Source: Prevotella sp. MA2016
GTDB taxonomy: Bacteria > Bacteroidota > Bacteroidia > Bacteroidales > Bacteroidaceae
Length of the DNA stretch: 64,000 bases
Assembly (NCBI RefSeq): GCF_000619825.1
Contig: NZ_JHUW01000009.1
Location: 62,001 to 126,000 of the forward strand
Direction of reading: 5' to 3'
The translations under genes were made by a program, and so were the position numbers. The notes beneath the pieces are model-generated. The model searched no databases. It worked only from the letters and a program-made list of their open reading frames with translations, and was not told the origin of the DNA. This document shows, piece by piece, positions 9,506 to 16,940 of this stretch; the stretch's first letter is position 1; every line of letters begins with the position of its first letter.

Positions 9506-11347
9506 ATGGCAGAAACATTGGAAGTGAAGGAGCTTGACCAAGTGGTTGTACGCTTCTCAGGTGACTCCGGCGACGGTATGCAGCTTGCTGGAAACATCTT
9601 CTCTACGGTCAGTGCCACCGTTGGTAACGGCATTTCAACATTCCCCGACTATCCAGCCGACATCCGCGCCCCGCAAGGTTCGCTCACTGGTGTATCAGGT
9701 TTCCAGGTACACATCGGTGCTGGTAAGGTTTACACCCCTGGTGATAAGTGCGACGTGCTCGTAGCCATGAACGCAGCCGCATTGAAGACACAGTATCGTT
9801 ACGCCAAGCCAGGTGCAACGATTATCATCGACACCGACTCATTCGGTCCTAAGGATCTGGAGAAAGCCCAGTTTACTACCGAGGATTACCTCGGCGAGAT
9901 GGGTATCGACCCCGACCGCGTGATTCAGTGCCCACTCACCACCATGGTGAAAGATTGTCTGGCCGACAGCGGCATGGACAACAAGGCGATGCTGAAGTGC
10001 CGTAACATGTTTGCACTGGGACTGGTTTGCTGGTTGTTCGACCGCGACCTGAACCTCGTAGCCAACTTCCTGCGTGAAAAGTTTGCCAAAAAGCCCGCTA
10101 TCGCCGAGGCTAACATCAAGGTGATTCAGGCTGGTTGGGACTACGGTCACAACACCCACTCAAGCGCTATCAATGTTTATCGCGTAGAAACCAAGGAGAA
10201 GACTCCTGGACGCTATATGGATATCACTGGTAACAAGGCCACTGCTTACGGCTTCATCGCTGCTGCCGAGAAGGCTGGTCTGCGCCTTTACCTAGGTTCA
10301 TATCCTATCACCCCTGCAACCGACGTGCTGCATGAGCTCAGTAAGCACAAGTCGTGCGGTGTTATCACCGTTCAGTGCGAAGACGAGATCTCTGGCTGTG
10401 CCTCTGCCCTCGGTGCTTCGTTCGCTGGTGCACTGGGCGTTACCTCAACCTCTGGTCCTGGCGTCTGCTTGAAGAGCGAGGCTATGAACCTGGCTGTGAT
10501 TATGGAGCTGCCACTCGTGGTGCTCGACGTACAGCGTGGTGGTCCTGCTACCGGTCTGCCAACCAAGAGCGAGCAGACCGACCTGCTGCAGGCCCTCTTC
10601 GGCCGTAACGGCGAGAGCCCCATGCCAGTGCTGGCTGCCACCAGTCCTGCCGACTGTTTCGACGCTGCTTACCAGGCTGCTAAGATGGCCCTTGAGCACA
10701 TGACACCTGTGGTGCTGCTCACCGATGCTTATATCGCTAATGGTTCTGGTGCTTTCAAACTGCCAGAGATGGCCAAGCTCGATGCCATTAATCCTCCTTA
10801 TGTTCCTGAGGAGCTGAAGGGTAAGTGGACACCTTACATGCGTGCCGAGAATGGCACCCGCTACTGGGCTGTTCCTGGTCGTGAGGGATTCGCTCATATC
10901 CTGGGTGGACTGGAGAAAGACTCTAACACAGGTGCTATCTCTACCAACCCTGAGAACCACGATCTGATGACTCGTCTGCGCCAGCAGAAGATTGACAATA
11001 TCCAGGTGCCCGACCTTGAAGTTGAGGGCGACGCCGATGCCGACCTGCTGATTGTTGGTTTCGGTTCAACCTATGGTCACCTGCACTCTGCCATGGATGA
11101 GCTGAAGGCTAAGGGCTATAAGGTAGCTCAGGCTCAGTTCAAGTATCTGAACCCACTGCCAAAGAATACTGCCGAGGTACTGAAGAAGTACAAGAAGGTG
11201 GTGGTAGCCGAGCAGAACATGGGACAGTTGGCCGCTTACCTCCGTATGAAGGTGGATGGCTTTGTACCTTACCAGTTCAATCAGGTCAAGGGCCAACCCT
11301 TCGTTGTAGAGGAGTTAGTAAACGCATTCGAGGAAATTATTAAGTAA
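9506..11347 (+). CDS. korA: 2-oxoacid:ferredoxin oxidoreductase, alpha subunit (fused gamma-alpha)
   Basis: Part of a thiamine-diphosphate, ferredoxin-linked enzyme that oxidatively decarboxylates a 2-oxoacid to its acyl-CoA, or works in reverse for CO2 fixation. 613 residues from the ATG at 9506. Residues ~15-190 are the gamma (POR) domain with RFSGDSGDGMQLAGNIF. From ~245 comes the alpha domain with GFIAAAEKAGLRLYLGSYPITPATDV and TSTSGPGVCLKSE. The C-terminal transketolase-like domain contains LIVGFGSTYGHLHSAM. The pattern suits the 2-oxoglutarate (KorA) subclass, but substrate choice between 2-oxoglutarate and branched 2-oxoacids cannot be settled from sequence alone. The beta subunit follows 49 bp on. 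Confidence 0.92.
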   Translation: MAETLEVKELDQVVVRFSGDSGDGMQLAGNIFSTVSATVGNGISTFPDYPADIRAPQGSLTGVSGFQVHIGAGKVYTPGDKCDVLVAMNAAALKTQYRYAKPGATIIIDTDSFGPKDLEKAQFTTEDYLGEMGIDPDRVIQCPLTTMVKDCLADSGMDNKAMLKCRNMFALGLVCWLFDRDLNLVANFLREKFAKKPAIAEANIKVIQAGWDYGHNTHSSAINVYRVETKEKTPGRYMDITGNKATAYGFIAAAEKAGLRLYLGSYPITPATDVLHELSKHKSCGVITVQCEDEISGCASALGASFAGALGVTSTSGPGVCLKSEAMNLAVIMELPLVVLDVQRGGPATGLPTKSEQTDLLQALFGRNGESPMPVLAATSPADCFDAAYQAAKMALEHMTPVVLLTDAYIANGSGAFKLPEMAKLDAINPPYVPEELKGKWTPYMRAENGTRYWAVPGREGFAHILGGLEKDSNTGAISTNPENHDLMTRLRQQKIDNIQVPDLEVEGDADADLLIVGFGSTYGHLHSAMDELKAKGYKVAQAQFKYLNPLPKNTAEVLKKYKKVVVAEQNMGQLAAYLRMKVDGFVPYQFNQVKGQPFVVEELVNAFEEIIK

Positions 11348-11396
11348 CCGCTTTAGCGCTTTTACAAAGCGTAGCGACTAAAAGAAGTAAAGCATT

Positions 11397-12401
11397 ATGA
11401 GTTATACAGCACAAGATTTTAAGAAAGGTCAGCCTCGTTGGTGCCCTGGTTGTGGCGACCACTTCTTCCTGGCCTCACTCCATAAGGCTATGGCCGAGAT
11501 TGGCGTAGCTCCCGAAAACGTAGCGGTCATCTCTGGTATCGGTTGTTCAAGCCGTCTGCCACACTATATGGCTACCTATGGTATGAACACCATCCACGGT
11601 CGTGCCGCTGCTATTGCAACTGGTGCAAAGGTTGCCAATCCCAACCTGACAGTATGGCAGGTATCAGGCGATGGTGACGGACTGGCTATCGGTGGTAACC
11701 ACTTTATCCATGCCAACCGTCGTAACATCGACCTGAACATGATTCTCTTGAACAACCGCATCTATGGTCTGACCAAGGGACAGTACTCTCCTACCTCACC
11801 ACGCGGTTTCGTGTCTAAGTCGAGCCCTTATGGAACCGTTGAAGATCCCTTCCGTCCTGCCGAGCTTTGCTTCGGTGCCCGCGGACATTTCTTTGCCCGT
11901 TGCGTGGCTACCGACGCCAAGGGTACAGTAGAGGTTCTGAAGGCTGCTTATGAGCACAAGGGCGCCAGCGTAACTGAGGTTCTGCAGAACTGCGTCATCT
12001 TCAACGACCACTGCCACGACGTGGTTTACAACAACGAGGGACGTAAGAAGAACGCTATCTACGTGAAGCACGGTGAGAAACTCGTGTTCGGTGAGAACAA
12101 CGAGTTCGGACTCGTACAGCAGGGCTTCGGACTGAAGGTGGTAGAGATTGGTAAGGATGGCTATACCATCGACGATGTACTGGTGCACGATGCTCACTGC
12201 GAGGACAACACCCTGCAGCTGAAACTCGCCATGATGACACCTGAGGATGGATTCCCCATCGCACTCGGTGTGATTCGCGACGTTGAGGCTCCAACCTACA
12301 ATGATGCCGTTCACGCACAGTTGGCAGAGGTTTCTGCACAGAAGAAGTATCATAATTTTGAAGAGTTGCTTGAAACCAACGATATCTGGGAGGTAAAATA
12401 A
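11397..12401 (+). CDS. korB: 2-oxoacid:ferredoxin oxidoreductase, beta subunit
   Basis: 334 residues; carries the thiamine diphosphate site of the complex. N-terminal RWCPGCGDHFF, ISGIGCSSRLPHYM, then the TPP-binding GDGDGLAIGGNHFIHANRRN and NNRIYGLTKGQYSPTSP, all typical of KorB. No 4Fe-4S cluster ligand pattern of the CxxCxxC type is present, as expected when the iron-sulfur delta subunit is separate or absent in this two-subunit form. Immediately downstream of the alpha subunit, with a strong terminator after its stop. Confidence 0.94.
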   Translation: MSYTAQDFKKGQPRWCPGCGDHFFLASLHKAMAEIGVAPENVAVISGIGCSSRLPHYMATYGMNTIHGRAAAIATGAKVANPNLTVWQVSGDGDGLAIGGNHFIHANRRNIDLNMILLNNRIYGLTKGQYSPTSPRGFVSKSSPYGTVEDPFRPAELCFGARGHFFARCVATDAKGTVEVLKAAYEHKGASVTEVLQNCVIFNDHCHDVVYNNEGRKKNAIYVKHGEKLVFGENNEFGLVQQGFGLKVVEIGKDGYTIDDVLVHDAHCEDNTLQLKLAMMTPEDGFPIALGVIRDVEAPTYNDAVHAQLAEVSAQKKYHNFEELLETNDIWEVK

Positions 12402-12427
12402 GTTTCATTTGCAAACTCCACATATCA

Positions 12428-12465
12428 ATCATCCCCATGGCAAATCGCCGTGGGGATGATTTTTG
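12428..12465 (+). terminator. Intrinsic terminator after the oxidoreductase operon
   Basis: A 14-bp stem (ATCATCCCCATGGC / GCCGTGGGGATGAT, one G-T pair) with a 5-nt loop and a following T run. Confidence 0.9.
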
Positions 12466-12530
12466 TGTAAAAATACACTCAATCATTCAATTTTCTCTTA
12501 ACTATTAATTCTTAATTCTTAATTTCTTAT

Positions 12531-12538
12531 TACCTTTG
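12531..12538 (+). promoter_or_regulatory. Promoter -7 box of the DASS transporter gene
   Basis: TACCTTTG, 54 bases before the ATG, preceded by the AT-rich spacer of repeated TTAATTCTTAA units. Confidence 0.7.
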
Positions 12539-12591
12539 CGCTCGAAATTTTTCACTTAAAACCAAATATTAAATAATAACTTTATAACAAT

Positions 12592-14097
12592 ATGTTTCAC
12601 ATTTACGAAGGATTTAACCTCGTTGAGACGTATCACAAAATGCGTCACGACCGCAAGTATCATCCTGCCGATGGTACCAAACGAGCTATCAAGATTGCAC
12701 TGGTAGCCCTCGTCACTCTCTTACTTTGGAATATGCCTGCCGACTGGTTTGGCATCCAGAACCTGACAGTTATTCAGCAGCGTGTCATCGCTATCTTTGC
12801 GTTTGCAACATTGATGTGGATCCTCGAGATTGTTTCATCGTGGGCAACATCTATTGCAATTATCGTATTGATGCTGCTATTCTGCTCCGACAGCGGAATC
12901 AAACCGATGGTAGACCCCGAAGTTGTAGGAAAATTGCTCTCTTATAAAGGAGTGATGGCATCATTTGCCGACCCTATCATCATGCTGTTTATCGGTGGAT
13001 TCGTACTGGCTATCGCCGCCACCAAGACCGGTCTCGACGCCCAGTTGGCCAAGGTGCTGCTGCGCCCATTCGGTACACGTAGTGAGATGGTGCTCTTAGG
13101 ATTCCTGCTCATCACGGGTCTGTTCTCTATGTTTGTATCAAACACTGCTACAGCAGCTATGATGCTCACATTCCTCACCCCTGTATTCCACCAGTTGCCT
13201 CCCGAAGGTAAAGGACGCATGGCGCTGGCCATGAGTATCCCTGTGGCTGCCAACCTGGGTGGTATGGGTACCCCTATCGGTACACCTCCAAACTCTATTG
13301 CACTGAAGTATCTGAACGATCCTGAGGGATTGAATATGGAACTTGGTTTCGGACAGTGGATGATGTTCATGTTCCCACTGGTTATCCTGCTGCTGTTTAT
13401 CAGCTGGCGCCTGCTGCTCAAGCTCTTCCCATTCAGTCAGAAGACGATTGAACTGAAGATTGATGGTGGCATGCAGAAGGGTTTCCAGACCACTGTAGTT
13501 ATCGTCACCTTTATCATCACCGTACTGCTCTGGCTGTCGGACCGCGTTACTGGCATCAATGCCAACACCGTAGCTCTGATACCATTCTGTGTTTTTGCAC
13601 TCACAGGTGTGATCAACAAGCGCGACTTGGAGCAGATCAACTGGAGTGTAATCTGGATGGTAGCCGGTGGTTTCGCACTGGGTTACGGACTGAATTCTTC
13701 AGGTTTGGCAGCCAATGCCGTAGAGAGCATCCCATTCGGCGAGTTCTCACCACTGCTTATCCTGCTTATCGGCGGTGCTATCTGCTATCTGCTGTCGAAC
13801 TTCATCTCTAACTCGGCTACAGCCGCTCTGCTGATGCCTATCCTAGCAATTGTATGTACCGCTATGGGCGACAAGCTGGCTCCTATCGGTGGTACCCCAA
13901 CCATCCTTATCGGCGTGGCCATCGCAGCATCAAGCGCTATGATTCTGCCTATCTCTACCCCACCAAACGCACTGGCATTTGCTACGGGCTATGTAAAGCA
14001 GAACGACATGGCTAAGATTGGTATCATCATGGGTATTGTTTCAATGGTATTAGGCTTCGGTCTGGTTTACCTGATGGGAACACTCCATTTGATATAA
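12592..14097 (+). CDS. DASS-family (SLC13) sodium-coupled anion symporter
   Basis: 501 residues with about twelve hydrophobic segments, in the inner membrane. The two substrate/sodium-site hairpins show the family motifs: SNTATAAMM with GTPIGTPPNSIAL in the first half, and SNSATAALLMP with ISTPPNALAFATGY in the second, giving the inverted-repeat architecture of VcINDY-like carriers. Likely substrates are C4-dicarboxylates (succinate, fumarate, malate), sulfate or similar anions; the precise one cannot be told. It has its own promoter and ends in a bidirectional terminator shared with upp. Confidence 0.9.
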   Translation: MFHIYEGFNLVETYHKMRHDRKYHPADGTKRAIKIALVALVTLLLWNMPADWFGIQNLTVIQQRVIAIFAFATLMWILEIVSSWATSIAIIVLMLLFCSDSGIKPMVDPEVVGKLLSYKGVMASFADPIIMLFIGGFVLAIAATKTGLDAQLAKVLLRPFGTRSEMVLLGFLLITGLFSMFVSNTATAAMMLTFLTPVFHQLPPEGKGRMALAMSIPVAANLGGMGTPIGTPPNSIALKYLNDPEGLNMELGFGQWMMFMFPLVILLLFISWRLLLKLFPFSQKTIELKIDGGMQKGFQTTVVIVTFIITVLLWLSDRVTGINANTVALIPFCVFALTGVINKRDLEQINWSVIWMVAGGFALGYGLNSSGLAANAVESIPFGEFSPLLILLIGGAICYLLSNFISNSATAALLMPILAIVCTAMGDKLAPIGGTPTILIGVAIAASSAMILPISTPPNALAFATGYVKQNDMAKIGIIMGIVSMVLGFGLVYLMGTLHLI

Positions 14098-14100
14098 AAG

Positions 14101-14133
14101 AGAAAGCCCGCCGGTTGGCGGGCTTTTCTTTTA
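14101..14133. terminator. Bidirectional intrinsic terminator
   Basis: GCCCGCC-GGTT-GGCGGGC stem-loop flanked by AGAAA and TTTTCTTTT, placed between the convergent transporter gene and upp; the last bases overlap the upp stop codon. Confidence 0.9.
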
Positions 14134-14790
14134 TAACTTTTCGCCGTAGCACAGGTCGCCACAGTCGCCGAATCCTGGCACGATATACTTATGCTCATTC
14201 ATACCTGGGTCGATAGCAGCACACCAGATGGTGCTATCCTCAGGCAATACGCTCTTGATGACCTCAAGACCCTCAGGAACGGCAATCACGCAAGCGATAT
14301 GGATCTTCTTGGGTTTGCCGGTCTTTACCAGTGCCTCGATACTAGCAGCCATAGAGCCACCTGTAGCCAGCATAGGATCAACAATCACCAGCGTCTTACC
14401 CTTAGCACTTGGAGTGGCCAGATACTCTGTATGCACACCTACCTCAGTGTGCTCACGGTTGGTGTACATGCGATAAGCCGATACGAAAGCATTATCAGCA
14501 TGGTCGAACACATTGATAAAGCCCTCATGGAAAGGCAGTCCTGCTCTGAGCACAGTGGCTATCAGCAGATCTTCCTTAGGCAACTGCATGTCAAGGGTTC
14601 CTAAAGGAGTGGTCACTGTCTTTGTGCGATATTCCAGTGTTTTCGACAGTTCGTAAGCCATCATCTCGCCCACACGCTTGATGTTATGGCGGAACAGCAG
14701 GCGGTTCTTCTGATAGTTCTTGTCTCTCAGCTCTGACATATACAGGTTAATGACAGAGTTTGTCTTGCTAAAATCTACAACTTCAATCAT
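14131..14790 (-). CDS. upp: Uracil phosphoribosyltransferase
   Basis: Salvages uracil to UMP with PRPP in the cytosol. 219 residues. The PRPP loop VDPMLATGGSMAA, the uracil-site tail GFGDCGDLCYGEK and the flexible-loop region LRAGLPFHEGFINVFDHAD are all recognisable. Slightly longer than the ~209-residue E. coli enzyme, as usual in Bacteroidota. It is monocistronic: promoter box at 14809-14816, terminator shared with the DASS transporter. Confidence 0.96.
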   Translation of the reverse strand: MIEVVDFSKTNSVINLYMSELRDKNYQKNRLLFRHNIKRVGEMMAYELSKTLEYRTKTVTTPLGTLDMQLPKEDLLIATVLRAGLPFHEGFINVFDHADNAFVSAYRMYTNREHTEVGVHTEYLATPSAKGKTLVIVDPMLATGGSMAASIEALVKTGKPKKIHIACVIAVPEGLEVIKSVLPEDSTIWCAAIDPGMNEHKYIVPGFGDCGDLCYGEKL

Positions 14791-14808
14791 ATGCTCTCAT
14801 TTTTGTGG

Positions 14809-14816
14809 CAAAAGTA
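14809..14816 (-). promoter_or_regulatory. upp promoter -7 box
   Basis: Reads TACTTTTG on the minus strand, 18 bases upstream of the upp ATG. Confidence 0.7.
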
Positions 14817-14863
14817 CAAATTTAAAATGACAGATACAAGTTTTCATGGAAAAATATACATAT

Positions 14864-14962
14864 AATAATCGTTCATTACTACCAAAATTGTTACATTGAA
14901 CGATTTTTATTTGTCGTTGAAACATAAGTTATATTTATATAGAAAAAATACAGCTATCTTTG
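14864..14962 (+). promoter_or_regulatory. Fructan-locus operator/promoter, copy 1 (before a small RNA)
   Basis: A conserved block AATAATCGTTCATT (14864-14877) is followed by TGTTACATTGAACGATT ending at 14905, then a second half-site TGAAACATAA starting at 14918 and a -7 box TATCTTTG at 14955-14962. Half-site starts are 21 bp apart (14897 and 14918), and the proximal one is 37 bp upstream of the -7 box. The same distances occur in the copies at 16795 and 35340. Direct repeats two helical turns apart are typical of AraC-family targets. No protein gene follows. Confidence 0.75.
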
Positions 14963-14967
14963 CAGCA

Positions 14968-15146
14968 GAAAAGTTTAGAGAATGACATTGTTATTGTTTT
15001 TAGTTAAGTTTTAGTTAGGTTTTAGTCAGGTTTTTAGTTAGGTTTTTAGAGTTATAAGATTTAGAGTTAGTAGTAATTGGTTTGGTTTTAGGAAACAACA
15101 AAAAAGAAAGACGGTGCAGCTCGTGAGAGTAGCACCGTTATTTTTT
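14968..15146 (+). ncRNA. Candidate small RNA with tandem TTTTAGTTAGG-like units
   Basis: From the predicted start a few bases after the -7 box (14955-14962) to a terminator at 15111-15146 there is no credible ORF; only a 10-codon ATG frame occurs at 14982. Bases ~14997-15052 consist of five 11-12-nt units: TTTTTAGTTAAG, TTTTAGTTAGG, TTTTAGTCAGG, TTTTTAGTTAGG and TTTTTAGAGTTA. The terminator has an ACGGTGC / GCACCGT stem capped by CTC-GTGA-GAG and six T. It lies between upp and the sensor/AraC gene, and its promoter shares the operator of susC. Possible roles are base-pairing regulator, protein sponge, or a decayed leader; direct evidence is lacking. Confidence 0.6.
15111..15146. terminator. 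Terminator of the small RNA, also facing the AraC regulator
   Basis: ACGGTGC (15111-15117) pairs with GCACCGT (15132-15138); the loop holds a CTC/GAG stem with a GTGA tetraloop. T run at 15141-15146 on the plus strand; the AAAAAAGAAAG on the other side gives a T-rich tail for the minus-strand regulator gene ending at 15167. Confidence 0.85.
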
Positions 15147-15166
15147 GCATCAAGCAGGAACAGGCA

Positions 15167-16702
15167 TCAAGCCAGATCGGAAGGACTGATACCAAACTCA
15201 TCCTTAAAGCACTTGGTAAAATAGCTTGGTGCCGTAAAGCCCACCTCGTAGGCCACCTCAGAGATATTCTTATCGCCTTTCACCAACAGCTGGTAGCCAC
15301 GATTGAGGCGCGCAGAACGCAACAGCTCTACAGGCGAAGAACCAGAGACAGCCTTGACCTTGCGATACAACTGTACACGGCTCAAATTCATGGCTGCAGC
15401 CAGATCATCGACAGTCAGATCACTATCAGACAAGCGAGCCTCAACCACATCCTTAAACCGAATGATAAAAAGAGATTCCTTTGCAGCCACATCTTCTTCG
15501 GGCGAATGTGGTTCTTCTACTTGTTGCTGACTGACTGCCTCCTCGGTATGTTCCATGGCAGGCACATCCATATTCCACAGGTTGTTGACAACACGCTCGC
15601 GCTGAGCCGATATCTTACCTCTATGGTACAGGATATACAATACTAATGTAAGCATCAGCAAGGCCAGGAGTATAAGCGCCAGCAATGTGATGACACGCTG
15701 AGTGGCCAACTGCTCCAGATAGCTGTGAGCTTTTTCCTGCAACTTACCGAGATTATCAGCCTGACGTGCTACCTCAGTACTCTCAAGCATCAGAACCATC
15801 GCGTTTTCATGAGTAACAAGAGCCGAAGTAAGCATCGTCTCCTTAGAGAAGGGCTTGCCATCTAAGATGTCGAGTGCCAACTGCAATAACTGATCACCAC
15901 GCGTAGGATAGATATATGTGGCATCGAGCAACGAATCACGCACCTGCTGAATGCCACCATCTTTACCTGGCAGGCCATCAATACCACAGAACATAGGCAG
16001 CTTAGCGCCACGCTCCTCAAAAACCTTACGGGCAGCAATGGCCGAGCGATCATTATGACCAAACACTAAATCAATGGTGTTCAGATCACCTTTCCATTTC
16101 TTTACTGCCTGATAGGCGGAAGGCCCACTCCAGTCGCCCTGCAACTTTGCCACAACTTTGATACCGGGATAAGCCGCAATAGCATCATCAAAACCACGAC
16201 TGCGCTCATCGGCAGGCGACGAACCTTTCAGTCCAAGCACCTCCATCACCCGACCTTCACCATGAAGGCGCGCTGCCACATACTCGCCTATGACACGACC
16301 CATCTCATAATTATCGGCACTTACAAAGGCGGTATATTTCTGGGAATCGGTCTTACGCTCAAACACAATAACGGGAATACCTTTATCAAAAGCGCGATCG
16401 ATAGCAGGTGTAACAGACGAGAACTGGTTGGGGGCAACAATCAATAAATTAATACCACTATCCACCAAACTATCAATCTGATGAATCTGCCGCTGAGAAT
16501 TATCATTAGCAGCAGCAAAACGCAACTCCACACCTTCATGGAAGTTGGCCTCCATCTCCATCTCAGAATTCTGCCAATTACGCCAGATATCCTCAGAGCA
16601 TTGAGCCACACCTATTATATATTTAGGATGCTCTTTGACACATGAACTTAAAAGTACCGCGATTATGAGTGGTAATAGATAAAACAGTAGTCTTTTCATC
16701 AT
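15167..16702 (-). CDS. Membrane-bound one-protein regulator: periplasmic sugar-binding sensor fused to AraC domain
   Basis: 511 residues. The N-terminus ends in a lipobox-like LLSSC (Cys21). Residues ~27-310 are a type I periplasmic binding domain (Peripla_BP_4 kind; IIGVAQCSEDIW, LLIVAPNQFSSVTPA, GHNDRSAIAARKVFEE). One membrane helix follows at ~337-359, an acidic linker at ~360-407, and an AraC HTH domain at ~408-511 (LSRVQLYRKVKAVSGSSPVELL and FTAPSYFTKCFKDEFG). Histidine kinase and receiver domains of a normal hybrid two-component system are absent. The closest known relative in design is the fructose-sensing regulator BT1754 of B. thetaiotaomicron. It lies divergently next to susC, so control of this fructan locus is the natural inference. 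Confidence 0.88.
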   Translation of the reverse strand: MMKRLLFYLLPLIIAVLLSSCVKEHPKYIIGVAQCSEDIWRNWQNSEMEMEANFHEGVELRFAAANDNSQRQIHQIDSLVDSGINLLIVAPNQFSSVTPAIDRAFDKGIPVIVFERKTDSQKYTAFVSADNYEMGRVIGEYVAARLHGEGRVMEVLGLKGSSPADERSRGFDDAIAAYPGIKVVAKLQGDWSGPSAYQAVKKWKGDLNTIDLVFGHNDRSAIAARKVFEERGAKLPMFCGIDGLPGKDGGIQQVRDSLLDATYIYPTRGDQLLQLALDILDGKPFSKETMLTSALVTHENAMVLMLESTEVARQADNLGKLQEKAHSYLEQLATQRVITLLALILLALLMLTLVLYILYHRGKISAQRERVVNNLWNMDVPAMEHTEEAVSQQQVEEPHSPEEDVAAKESLFIIRFKDVVEARLSDSDLTVDDLAAAMNLSRVQLYRKVKAVSGSSPVELLRSARLNRGYQLLVKGDKNISEVAYEVGFTAPSYFTKCFKDEFGISPSDLA

Positions 16703-16722
16703 CTTAGTCGGTTTTACTTTTG

Positions 16723-16730
16723 CAAAGTTA
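16723..16730 (-). promoter_or_regulatory. Promoter -7 box of the sensor/AraC gene
   Basis: Minus-strand TAACTTTG, 20 bases before the start codon. The susC operator block at 16795-16837 lies about 65 bp upstream of this box, between the divergent genes. Confidence 0.65.
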
Positions 16731-16794
16731 AGAAGATTTTTTTAATAATGCACATTTTTTAGCTTTTTTTGTGTAATTGAGTATAACTACTAAT

Positions 16795-16894
16795 AATAAT
16801 CGTTCATTTGATAGCAAAAATGTTTCATTGAAACAAATTTGGTACGGGATGAACGATATTTTTATGCCACATGATGCATCTGACCGTACTTTTG
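16795..16894 (+). promoter_or_regulatory. Fructan-locus operator/promoter, copy 2 (before first susC)
   Basis: AATAATCGTTCATT at 16795-16808, AAAAATGTTTCATTGAAAC with distal half-site starting at 16829, proximal half-site TGAACGATATT starting at 16850, and -7 box TACTTTTG at 16887-16894. Half-site spacing is 21 bp and proximal site to -7 box is 37 bp, identical to copies 1 and 3. The leader runs ~45 nt to the susC ATG. Confidence 0.78.
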
Positions 16895-16940
16895 CGAAAA
16901 AATAATTCACGGAAGTACTAACCAAATTTTAAAGTCAACA

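Noticed and set aside
15167..16702. 511-residue regulator as a frameshifted remnant of a full hybrid two-component protein.
   Set aside because: The ORF is continuous, its linker is coherent, and no kinase or receiver coding remnant is found in any frame nearby.
16715..16722. A second plus-strand TACTTTTG upstream of the first susC.
   Set aside because: It overlaps the start region of the divergent regulator, is ~220 bp from susC and has no half-sites at the conserved distances.
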